From positions 45,376,429 to 45,440,428 of the forward strand of contig OZ038393.1 in NCBI GenBank assembly GCA_964036045.1: a stretch of DNA of 64,000 nt, in the 5' to 3' direction. Below, piece by piece: positions 20,597 through 31,324 of the stretch (its first letter is position 1; the number at the start of each line of letters is the position of its first letter). A model generated the notes under the pieces. That model made no database searches, was not told the DNA's origin, and saw only the letters and a list, made by a program, of their open reading frames with translations. The DNA comes from Eutreptiella sp. 'Long Island Sound 2002'. Lineage: Eukaryota; Euglenozoa; Euglenophyceae; Eutreptiales; Eutreptiaceae. The translations under genes and the position numbers were made by a program.

Positions 20597-23500
20597 ATGT
20601 CAAATCGCTGGGAGCACGAGTGGCATCAATGCTTGGACAAGGAAATTGACCTCCCGGTGGCCGAGTTCATCAAGCTGCATAGCGAAGTACCCAAGCTTAC
20701 GATCCGTCGGCGACATGCGCAACTGCGCGCAACGCGAATGAAGCGGTTGCAAAAGCGCGCCGCACTTGGGATCCAAGCGGCAACGGTGGCAAGTTTGAAC
20801 ACTCCTGAGTCCCAAGCGGCCAAGGGTTCGTCTGGAGGTAAGAAGAACACCGCGGAGTCCCAAGCCAACAAGGGCAAAAAGAACACCGCCGGCCAAGGGT
20901 TCGTCTGGAGGCAAGAAGAACACCTCGGAGTCCCAAGCCAACAAGGGCAAAAAGAACACCGCGGAGTCCCAAGCGGCCAAGGGTTCCTCCGGAGGCACAA
21001 ATAACACGCCAGAATCGCAACGGAATAAGGGCATCGTGGGTGGACACGGCAATACGCCGGAGAAGCAACACATCAAGGCATCGGGGCGTCGTTCTTCTGG
21101 GGTCGTTCGTAGAGTGTCTCGGGAGTTGTTCCGTGTCAATCCCTCATCGCCGTCCAACATTTCTTTGAAGTGTGTTCGAGAGTATTGGCTTGATGGTTTG
21201 GACACTTTGTACTCACCACTTTTTGATGCGCTTTGCTACCGGTGTGGTCAACTCCTTTGGGGCCCAATAGGTGGGGGACACAAGTTTACGGTTCCACGCA
21301 ATACTAGCGAGATACGTACACAAACTTTGTTTGGCGTGCCACCCACCTATTTGGTTACAAGTGGGATATTTGTGTTCCGCAATGAGTTGTTCGCCAATTG
21401 TTTGCAGTATAAGACTGCACCGTTTCCGATTCCGCCGCGATTTGTTGCACCTAGCAGAAGTCGCTTTGTGGTGTATGACACTCCCGTTTTGCACTCAGCT
21501 ACACGTATGTATGCTTGCCACGTGTGTAGCAAGTATTCGTCGAAGTATGGCCCATCAAGTATGGCTACACTTTGGATGGGGACATCCATTACAATATCCC
21601 CTCAAAGATTGCGGACCTCACCGAGTACTAGAAGCGACAAACTGCTCTTGGGGCCCTCTACTCAACATGCAATTGGTACCGTTGGTGTCGGCCGGAAACC
21701 AAGCCAACACTACAATGCACTTTATGGTTTCATGACAATGAAAGAGGATATTTTGCGTGATTACCAGAAGCCCAAGGACAGTGAGCAAAGCACCCGCCAA
21801 ATGAACCACGCGTTGTTGCTGCTCAAGAAAATTCACCCTTTTTATTCTCGATTCTTGGTGCACTATGAGACGCTGTACCGATACTTGGAGAATGCGGCCA
21901 CCACCATGGGCACATTGACACAGCGTTTCTACGAAGACAAGTACGGGAAACGCTTGGAATACCATCTACAAGATGAGTACGTTGCTTGGGTTGTGGGGTG
22001 TGACGCCCCACGAAATATCATTCCGGATTTTGCTCGTCACTCGGACAAAGTGGGCTTCCTCCATCGGACACTCTTCCAAGGAGCGGGTGGGAACGTTACC
22101 ACGGCCGCTCAATTCTTGGCCAATAACACTTATTTGCATTTTAACGACCCCAAGTTGGAACCGTGTGTATGCCCCGATTTGTATCCTGGCGGCGTTGGTG
22201 GATATGCCGTAGGTCGCGGAATTGGATGTGCTGCCTGCTACTCAAGTCGTTATCTTGCCTTTGATAGCCGATGGCGTTGTGACCGGTGGTGGTCCTTTTT
22301 CCAAGTGAGCAAAGAGATGAAGAACCAATTGATTTGGAATCAACAAAATTTCAAGGCTCAACGTGCGAATCGGGCAGAGGACATTACTGCAGCACATTTG
22401 AGAAGTGCGAGGAGTTCCACGGGTCCAAAACCGGCGCCAAAAAAAGTTTCCTCACAATCTCCACACATGTCCTCACAGTGTCCGCAAGCAAGTCAATGCA
22501 CCCAGCCGAGTCAATCTTCACAATCTGCCACTCAAAGCACCCAATACCCTCCATTTCGTTCCCAGTATGCATCAACGTCAACATCGCCATCAACTCCGCC
22601 TACTAGTCAAGGCAAAAAGCCGCGTGCTTGCTACCAAGACGGTGTAAATTCTATGAACCACAATCTCGAGCGCGAAGGGACCGATAAAGGTACGGCCAGC
22701 TCAACCCGTATTATCGGTATGGAACTTATGTGCCTTCAAAATTGGTTGGCAGCCGTTCTTATTGGGCCTCACGACGTTTAGATCTTACCGCCATGAGTCG
22801 TGAACTTGGCAAAGGTGACCTTTTCATCACGTTGACCATGAATGACAACTGGGCCGATTTGCAAGCTGCTGTGCAAAAAGGGTGCCGTGCAGGGGCTGTG
22901 TGGCCTGGAGAATACCCCAAAAACACAGGGCCAAACAAGCCAATCCAAGATGGCCAAGATATGGAGGCTTGTGTGGTGTTTCACAAGCGGGTGGAGATAT
23001 TCAAGCGGGAGTTCTTGGCTATTGGCAAAAATGGTCCATTTGGAAAGGTGCGGGATTATTGGTTTCGATTTGAATATCAAGAGCGAGGCCGGGTGCATTT
23101 GCATGGTGTTGTATGGTGTGAAGCGAACAGCATCCCAGAACGATGTGATTTGCGCAACAATGCCTCGTGAAAGTGACGGCTTTGATCCGAAGTTCACAGC
23201 ATACCTACAGGATCTGTACAAGGAATGCAACATGGTGCATCAATGCTAACCCGACAAGTGTTTCAATATTGGTTGTGGCCGTGTATCCACCAAGTGCAAG
23301 TCGCGTTATCCCTTTAGTGTGCCATAGCGGAGAGAAGAATTGGATGACGGCGGAGTCCGCTTGCTTTATCCCAGATATGAAGCCGAAGATGCATGTGTTG
23401 TTCCGCACAATCGCCGTTTGTTGGTCCGGCTCCAGTGCCACAATAATGTGCCACGCATAACATCTTTGGGTTGGGAAAAATATCTCGCCAGATATCTCAC

Positions 23501-26500
23501 AAAGCCAGCAAAGTCATTGACAGTGCCCATCACCACCTCGCCCGATGCAAGTGATGTGGAGCGTCTGCTCAAGTTGCGTTCATTGGGACGCATGGAGAAT
23601 GGCATGATGCTCTTAGGAATTCATCAATGTCGAGGCAGCCGAGAGGTTGTATGGATTCCAACTGATCCATGGCCAAAACTAGGACGGCTCAAGCGTCGAA
23701 AGCATCTCCCAAACGATGATACGTCCAATACGTTTGGTATTTGGATCGCTATGACCACTATTTGGAACGCCCCATTGCTGCCATCCCCATCAAGTACCCC
23801 GACTACTATTGCTATTATCGTCGAACACAACTTGAACCCGGAGGCTCCACTACTATAGCAAGTAATCCAGCAGAGGACTTTGGACATGTTTCTCCTTCTA
23901 GCAAATCTGATGATGCAGTGAGCGGAGATCGTTTTCAAGCCAATGTACGCCCGAATGAGGGCGAACGACCATATTGGTGGCCATCACCACCACAAAAGTT
24001 GGAGAAGACATTAACGGACGAGGTGGGAAAAAAGTGGATTCTGCAAAGGCGAACTGCGATCCCGAGGTGGAATTTTTACCTCCCGTATGGAGAAGATGCA
24101 CAATTGTATTTCTTGCAAAAGATATTATTGTCACAGCCCTTCACAAACGGAGACCACGAGCGAAAATTCCTCTCATCCAACAATCTCACTAAAACATACA
24201 TGGAGGAGTGTATTCATCAAGGATTGTTTCGCGGTTATGAGGCAGAGGCAAGAGAAACTTTAAACAATGCCCAAGCACGTGGGTATTCCGTTGAGCGTTT
24301 GCGACTTCTTGAGCAAGTTCTTATGGCCGAAGAGATCATAGACTCTACCTTCCTCAATACCTACATGTCCGATTTAGATGAGCTGGAAAAGCACCGGTTT
24401 GGAGAAGATGAACCAGCAATGGCCGGGGAAGCCGAACTGGATCTCCAATTGGCGGAGGAGTTAAGGGCATTCATGGATGCCGACGACACGCGTGCAGCGA
24501 AGGAACTTGTGAATCCTTTGCACCAAGGGCAACGCCGGGTATTTGACATTTTTATTGCACATTTTCAACGGCAACCTCTTGAGAATGGTCCGGATATTTT
24601 CCAACATTGCCGCACATCAAGTGGAAGTAGTGTTCGGCAATTGTGTGCTGTTTTCACGGGGGTTGCGGGAACCGGCAAGTCTTATGTCGTTCGCTTGCTA
24701 ACTGCCAAGTTACGAGCGCTTGGTTTCGGCATCCTAGTTTGTGGTGCTGGTGCGGTAGCCGCCCTAAATGTTGGAGGACACACAATCCACAGCCTCTTCT
24801 CATTATCTTTGGACTTGGAGTGGCAAATAAAGGAAGGCACAACCTTGTGGTGGACGATTCGAACTGCCAATATGATTATTGTCGATGAGTTCTCCCTCTT
24901 ATCCAACAAGCTCCTTCACATGCTCCACGATGTGCTACACAAGGTATGCCGCGACAAGCGCAATCCTTTTAGTGGTATTACGGTGCTCCTCGTAGGTGAT
25001 CCATTGCAACTACCCGCTGTTGGTTTGGCTATATTTGACAGTGCACTCTTTCGAAATCATTTTGTTCCGTTTGTGCTGACGGACGTAATGCGCCAAGACG
25101 ATGCACATTTCATTAACTTGCTCAATCGTGTGCGCGTTGGAGAGGAGACTAACGAGGACCACTTAATTCTGCAACAACGCATTGCGCCAAATTCCGATGT
25201 GTCGCTACAAGCCTTGGAGGACGCCCCCATGTTGGTTGGGCGTAGAAATGCTATGAACCGATGGAATGAACATTTCATGGCTCAATTGGGGTCAAGCATT
25301 GTAACTTTCGATGCTAGCTACGTTGATATGGGTGGTGCCCCTACCAATCAAGCAATGTGCGACTACATCAATTCTCCCAATCGTCGTGTGCTGCCTCAGC
25401 AAGTGTGTGTCGCAGCGGGCATGAGGGCACGGCTTATTCGCAATGTCTCCATCAAAAATGGACTGGTTAACTCAACAGTTGTTGTGATCAAAAGATGGTC
25501 AAATGATGTCATTGTGGTAAGCCCGGTGGGGCGCGCAAGGGAGTACCCCATCTGCCGTTTCCAGCAAATTATTCCGGTGTACGGCCCGTCCGTGCAAGTC
25601 AAGATAATCCAATTTCCTATGCTTCCCGGATACTCATGTACAGTGCACAGTACGCAAGGCTGCTCTTACGACCGCGTATGGGTGGACATGGTAGCATTCT
25701 TTGCCGCAGCACACGCATATGTTGACTTATCACGCGCTCGTTCACTTCAAGGCCTATTCATCCTCAATTACCGTCGTGACGCTTTCTTTGTTAATCCATA
25801 TTACGTGCAATTATGGAATTGGTTTGTGGCCACAAACGTCTTGTCTCCCAAACCACCAAGCCAAGTTCCTCCTTATCCACGAAGAACATTTACAACATCA
25901 CTCATAATTGTAATTATGTGTGTCCATAGTGCTTGGAGTGTCGTAAGTCAACTCCCACAGCGATTGGATGCTCGGATATTGAAGGTCAACATGCTCCACA
26001 TTATTCAATATGTGTCATTTCCGTATTGGTCGTATATTGAGAGACAATTGCGTGGAGACAAGCTGTCCTTGGACATTGATGCTCTAAACGAGGATGGAAT
26101 GGAGCAAATCCGCAAACAAGGACGACCCGTTGGTACTTCGCGGCAACCGGCACAAGGCTTCGACTTATTGGACGCGTGTAATAACCCACGAGTGTTTGCG
26201 GCCCAAAACTTGGCTCAAATGTCAGTTGTGCAATTGGGGACATTGTGTGCCGCACACGAGCTATCGACTTCTGGAACCAAAGCCCAGTTTCAAAAACGCA
26301 TCCTACAAAAGCAAAAACACATTCAACCTCCGTCATCTACACCATCGCCTACGCGTTCACGGGCACGTGTACAACTTGTACTGTCATCCATCGATGATTT
26401 TCCCCATTTGCAGCCACGAGTTACTTACTTTGGAGAGGTTTTTTGGCCACAAGAAAGAAGCGATGCCATGGAGGACAATGTGCACTTATTGGAGTGTGCA

Positions 26501-27841
26501 TGGTTGTCTTGCGCAGCGGTGCAATGCTTACTAGAGGTCTTGTTGCCACAGGGCAATTCCTCCGTTAAGCCCGTCATCCAAGATGTGACATTGGCGGTAA
26601 TATTGCAGCATGCTCCGACGTCACGGGTTGTGTATACTCTCGGAGATGCCCTACTCGTACTACTCACCTCGCAACGCTCGAGTGTAGGAGTTCACTACGT
26701 GTTGGTCACAGACATTTCCATTGCAAACAAGACCTTGGTCATCCACGATCCTAAAGATCACGCGTCTACATGTGGCGCATGGTTCCGGGCAATTATGAGT
26801 AAAATGGGATCGTCTTTTACATGGCATCATTATGGAACTCAACCAGATTCCGATACATGTGGCTTCCGTGTCGTCATGCTCGCCATGCAATGGGGTCATA
26901 CAAATCGACTCACGGGGCAACTCCCATGGTGGTTCTTGACATATTGTGCAAGCGTTCTCCAGCTTTTTGCCGACGATACGAGCAACTTGCATTCCACAAT
27001 GAATACGTTTCAAGATTGGGCATATGAAGATGGTTTTAGAGAGTATGATGAACCGGTGGACTGGGCAATGACGGAGGCTGGGCGGCCTCCTACCGTCACC
27101 AACAGCGACATGGAAGCTGCAATTCATAGCCACCAATACATGGCATCATCATTGTCCAATTTGGCAAGTGGTCCATCTTCAACGTCCAATGACCCGCTGC
27201 CTCCACATCCGTCAACACGTAAGAAGTGTGGCACAAGTAAAGGGACTACGGGGGCAACCCCACAAACCAAAGCGCCACAAACCACGCCTACAAGAAGAAT
27301 TCCAAAGTCGAGAAAGACAAATATGCCTCCACATACCCGAACTTGCGAACCACCATCCTACCGGTCACACCGTCAACCACCTCCCAAGAGTGGACAAGAG
27401 GCCGACCAAACTTCCCGCAACCACTCCTCAAAGAAGCGGTCATCCAACTCCTAGTCCGGGCCGAGGTCCAAGAAGAGCTGACCAAAGGACCACGAAGAGT
27501 CTAATACTAGACACAAGAGATCAACTTCGAGCCGTCCTTCCGAATCAACACGCCAAGAGCCGCCAACAGCAAAGCAACGACAACAAAAACCTCCGGTAAA
27601 TCATGCTACACTATCCGAGAAGGAAATCAAGAAGTGGTTAATCCTTATCACGGACGACAATTTAAGTCGACGCCAACGCCGCGAGCATGCTTTGCACTTC
27701 TTGGGAGCCGCTGATAGTACCCTGGCAACATTACAGTACCGCACTTTGAGTCTCCAACTGCATCCCGACAAAAACCCGTCGGACGCACTAGCAAAGCAAT
27801 GATTGCAGGTTCTTGGTTGTGCAAGAGACATGTTCTGTTAG
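20597..27841 (+). pseudogene. Helitron Rep-helicase polyprotein with SAP, C48-like and J-like domains (copy 1)
   Basis: The protein starts at ATG 20597 (MSNRWEHEW). Frameshifts lie near 20890, 21570-21650, 22700, 23150-23340 and 23740, and stops at 27454 and 27800. Still readable are the HUH motif HLH at 23096-23104 in YQERGRVHLHG, the two-tyrosine motif YLARY at 23481-23495, and Pif1-type helicase motif I GVAGTGKS at 24658-24681 with VDEF and GDPLQLPAV. A SAP-like helix pair lies near 26200. A C48-like His (GVHY), Asp (IHDP), Gln (GTQPD) and Cys (TCG, 26858-26860) set follows, then HPDK at 27761-27772. Rep nicks and rejoins DNA and the helicase unwinds it during rolling-circle transposition. 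Copy 1 keeps both Rep tyrosines and the protease Asp, which copy 2 has lost, so the two copies complement each other as evidence for the ancestral protein. Confidence 0.88.
27602..27841 (+). pseudogene. DnaJ-like (J) domain at the end of the Helitron protein (copy 1)
   Basis: The frame reads through helix-like REHALHFLGA, then QYRTLSLQLHPDKNPSD. The HPDK tetrapeptide between two helices is the hallmark of J domains, which stimulate Hsp70 ATPase. A TGA at 27800-27802 falls where copy 2 has a Lys codon, after which LQVLGCARDMF matches the copy-2 end KVLGAAKDLF. The domain is thus conserved in both copies and nearly complete. Confidence 0.75.
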
Positions 27842-28103
27842 CTAAGCTGTTGCCATACATGAACAAACGTCTTTACATTATTTCTTCCAACCTGGCTAAT
27901 GCTCCTTGTATGGTGCCCACCCACACGAAACAGCTTCTGTTGCATCTATTACACATGTATTTGGGTCTTGCGTGCAATTGCGTGTACTCTGAAATTGTAA
28001 TTTCCGACGTTGTTTGCCATGCATTAGAGAGGTACGAATAACAGACTTACAATCAAACCTACATACAATTAGTGCACGACGTAGGATGCAGGTGTACTCT
28101 TAA
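27842..28103 (+). repeat. 3' flank of Helitron copy 1, ending in the satellite motif
   Basis: There is no gene. The end (about 28073-28103) has ACGACGTAGGATGCAGG followed by the first half of the GTGTACTCTTAACGGAG motif, cut after TTAA by the DNA transposon. The missing half resumes at 44323. Confidence 0.8.
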
Positions 28104-28160
28104 TGTACCTGCGGCTCACTTGGAAATGTGAAGTTGGGGCTCATTTGGGGCTAAAACGGC
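28104..28160 (+). repeat. Left terminal inverted repeat of the DNA transposon
   Basis: It starts TGTACCTGCGGCTCAC and contains TGGAAATGTGAAGTTGG then GGGCTCATTTGGGGCT. It matches the right end inverted, apart from a short deletion after the first 16 bases. Confidence 0.92.
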
Positions 28161-28308
28161 TCATTTGGGGCTAAGTGGTGTTTTTCAAGGGGTTTAATGT
28201 GAAAAGTTGTGGCTTTCGGGGGTGGGTCGGGGTTTTGGAATGTCCCCAAAGGGATACCAATCCCTAGGCCAAGAGGATTTCACCGGGGGGGTTTCTTTTT
28301 TTCGACGG

Positions 28309-28475
28309 CTCAGTTGACTGAGCATCCCGACTGAGCCGTCACTGAGCCGTCACCGAGCCGGCTCACTGAGCGCTCACTGAGGGCTCACTGAGCGCTCAGT
28401 GAGCGCGCCAAATGGCTCAGTGAGCGCTCAGTGAGCGCTCAGTGAGAGCTAATTGGGGGCTCACTGAGGGCTCAC
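28309..28475 (+). repeat. Left subterminal array of GAGCGCTC palindromes
   Basis: It begins GACGGCTCAGTTGACTGAGC and continues with repeats of CACTGAGCGCTCACTGAG and GCGCGCCAAATGGC. The same order occurs inverted at 43975-44135. Such dense short palindromes near the ends are candidate transposase binding sites. Confidence 0.85.
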
Positions 28476-28512
28476 TTAACATGCACGGGCACAAATCATC
28501 CATTATAAGCAC

Positions 28513-30261
28513 TTACTTGGTCCTTTGTCGCAATGCACGTTCCACAATCCTCCTCACCATGTTCTCTCTCCCCTTCCTCTTCTGCCGGGCACGTGACCAA
28601 GTCATGCACCGTCGTTGGAACCCCCTTTGCTTGGTCACGGCCCTACTCTCCACCTCCCAACCTTCCTTGCGGAGGTGATCATCTAGTGTGTGGTTATCCA
28701 CCACACTCTGCAAGCCGGACCTATCGTTCAGCAAGCTAACCCCCCCACTATTCCTAAGCAACCGTTTCAGTGGCATGTGGCTGCCCTCCAATGCAAAGCA
28801 ACTAAACCTTGCAATGGTCCCCCACCGTGCAACATACGCATACATGTGGTCAACCCACATGTGCGTCCACAACGTCTTCCCCCATCCCAAGTCAAGGTGC
28901 TTTGCCCCCATGGTCCGTTGCCGTTGCAGCAAGGCACGTTGCTCTGCACCACTCACAAAGTCGGCCTTCCAGGCCACCTCGGCCATGGCCGCAAACGCCT
29001 CCCACCACTCCGTGCACACATCAACCCATGGCCTGCCCCCCACTTGATGGTTCCCAATCACCGGTGCAACCAGCTGCAACAGTGGGGCCCACAGCCGGGC
29101 CTTGACAAAGTGCGCAGCAGCCCCCAACTCCATGCGCACCTGTCCTTTGGCATTTGCCTTGTCCGCCCCCCACTTTCCAGGCCGCACCGTGCGGGCCACT
29201 TTCCGTGCCCCGTTTATAACCCCCTGCACCATGGTGGCCGCACTCTGCCTCGATACCCCGCCATGGGTCACCAGCCCCCGCACAATTCCATTGACCCCCG
29301 CAATGGCAACATGCATGACTCCATGCGCACCGAAGTCAGGAATGCGGCGGTCCGCCGGGATGTCACGAAACACCCCGGTCAGCCGTACATGTCCCTTGAT
29401 TCCTTCCAGGGCAACCTCTTGTCCCCCGAACTTGCGCAAAACCGTTTCACTGTTTGCCCCGCAGCAGTGGCACACCATGGCCCCGGGGCTCTTCTTGGTG
29501 AAGCCGTCCCCGCCGGCCAGCATGATGTGGGCCTTGCCATCGGCCCGGACGAAGAATAGGGGGCTGCGTGCCACCCCATCCGCATGCGGCAGTTGCAGGG
29601 CCGTAGCAGCGCGGAGCTGCGTATCGAAGTCACACTCCGATTGCATGCTTTACACCGTGGCCCACATCTCGCTACCCTCGAACAGCCACCAGCTAGCAAG
29701 CTGTGTGGGCCCACAACCGGGTGCAGCCACTGCACAGTGCACGTAGGCCCGATTCCACCGGTTGGTGCCGTCAACGCCGATGGTCACCCAGGTGTTGCGC
29801 TGCGCGCCCGGTTGCAAGGCTTCCGGTGTGCGTACGGCACGCGCTTCATAGAGCAGGGCTAGCCGCTCAGCAATATTGCAGTACGCACCTTGCATCTCAT
29901 ACTCCCCCTCAAGGATACAAACCCGCCGGCTAGCAGGTTGGCGGAGGTGCTTCAGCCACGGGGCCACGTCGGCCCAGCTAACGGTGCTGTCCAGGTCGGG
30001 CAGTAGGTAGGCCATGTCGCGGCGCGACATCTGTGAACTACGCATCCGCCACAGCACGCGCAAGGCCTCCGACTTGATGTCGGGGGTGGTGTCCGTGGGC
30101 CGGCTATAGTCCTCAGGGACTAGGAGTATGCTACCATCGGGTTGCAGCTCGGCCCGATATTCCTCACATAGGGAGGCCGCCACCGCGGCCTCCAGATGCT
30201 CAATCCGGGTTGCGCGCTGGCGCTGTGTTCCCAACAAGGAAAAGGGCCGCTTAGGTGGCAT
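28513..30261 (-). pseudogene. Putative DDE-type transposase, split by one in-frame TAA
   Basis: Two open frames in the same frame, 30261-29650 and 29646-28513, are separated by a single TAA (29650-29652) and one codon. The first contains VTIGVDGTN (candidate catalytic Asp). The second has AGGDGFTKK (second Asp), the zinc pair CHCC 12 residues later, IPDFGAHGVMH, and near its end ALEGSHMPLK (candidate Glu). This order of Asp, Asp, Cys pair and Glu recalls KDZ-like and related eukaryotic transposases, but I cannot place the family. ATG 30261 (MPPKRPF) is chosen as the start, because the upstream codons contain a GT donor-like AGAGGTAAGT at about 30316 and no ATG. It lies next to the left TIR, as expected of a transposase. 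Confidence 0.6.
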
Positions 30262-30335
30262 TTTGTGTAGGACGTGTGGTAGAGGTGTATTGCCACATGC
30301 AGTCCCCGTGCTTGCGGCACACTTACCTCTTTTCA

Positions 30336-30702
30336 CATCTCTTTGCTATCCCCCCCCACCTGTTTCCCCTTGATTGTTGTCCCTAGCCTTCCCCCCCCTT
30401 GCCCCTGCAGGATTCACACTCTTCGTCGGGTTGGGGTAGTGGGGTTGCACCAGGGTGTTTGTCCCATCCCCCCCCCCCGGGGGGGATGCCGCCATGGTGT
30501 TTGCCCCCCCCTCCCCCCCGGGGATGCCGCCAGCGTGTTTGTCCCGTCGTACCCCCCCCCGAGGATGCCGCCAGGGTGTTTGTCCCATCCTCCCCCCCCC
30601 CCCCCACCCCCCGCAGCGTCTCCCATGTCCCCTTTGATGCCCCCCTCCGCCCGGTTGATGCCGTAATATGCGCTGCAGCCCCCCCCCCCCCCCCCGCCCT
30701 GG
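30336..30702. other. Upstream region of the transposase with a C-rich minisatellite
   Basis: Three to four copies of a roughly 50-bp unit (GGGGATGCCGCCAGNGTGTTTGTCCC type, with C runs) lie at about 30445-30600. Another C run (30679-30695) forms part of the LINE2 target site. No gene is seen. Confidence 0.6.
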
Positions 30703-31032
30703 TCGAGTCGGATGGGCCTAAGTGGGCCCCCACCACCGGGACACGCAAGAAGCGGGGGCCCCTCCCGGGGACGGTGCTATCCGGATGAGGCAGACGCACC
30801 ACTGCCTAACCAAGTGTGTTAAAGCGTGCAGTTTCTGCACACAGGACGGTAACGCACACTGGTCCCCCAGACATTGGATGAGATCAATGGTGCCAGCGGA
30901 GACTCGTTTGAAACTCTGGTCACTGCCAATGCATGCTACTAATGAATGGTGGATGCTCTGCTGGTGTCTAAACTTCTCTACACTGTTCAGTTCTACCGGT
31001 GTCTTCCTGTCTCCCTGCTTCAGTGATAAATT

Positions 31033-31175
31033 AGGCCCATGGGCGGATGACTCCGGTGGTCTGACCGCAACAGGGCAGGAGAGCCTCTTAAGAATGTCGG
31101 TTGCCGGTTTATTGAGCGCGTTTAGGCCCATGGGCGGATTATCCGAATGGTCTGACCGTGAGGGGCTAGCGTATG
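31033..31175 (+). repeat. Two copies of a 50-bp motif in the LINE2 5' UTR
   Basis: TAGGCCCATGGGCGGA followed by a variable TCCG and GGTCTGACCG occurs at about 31033-31080 and 31122-31172. A third copy is in the 3' UTR at 38716-38763. GCCCATGGGC is itself a palindrome. Confidence 0.8.
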
Positions 31176-31324
31176 CGACACGTAAAATCGACAGCAGATA
31201 ACATAGAACTGTGAGCGGTGATGTAGTGCCTGTGATGTAGTGCCTGTGTCCTGGATTTCAACCTGGTGTGTGGAATGATCTGTTGTCTATTCAACCACAG
31301 CTTTCTGTGACTCGTAGTTGAGCA

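Larger units (their letters stand above)
20545..27841 (+). mobile_element. Helitron copy 1, degenerate
   Basis: It begins at the last GGACTTGGAGTATAGGTG block with the GTGTACTCTTAACGGAG motif and ends after the C-terminal J-like domain. Domain order matches the better preserved copy at 51113-58570. I could not define its exact 5' TC and 3' CTRR ends; the same motif recurs 3' of the coding region at 28089-28103, interrupted there by the DNA transposon. Confidence 0.85.
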
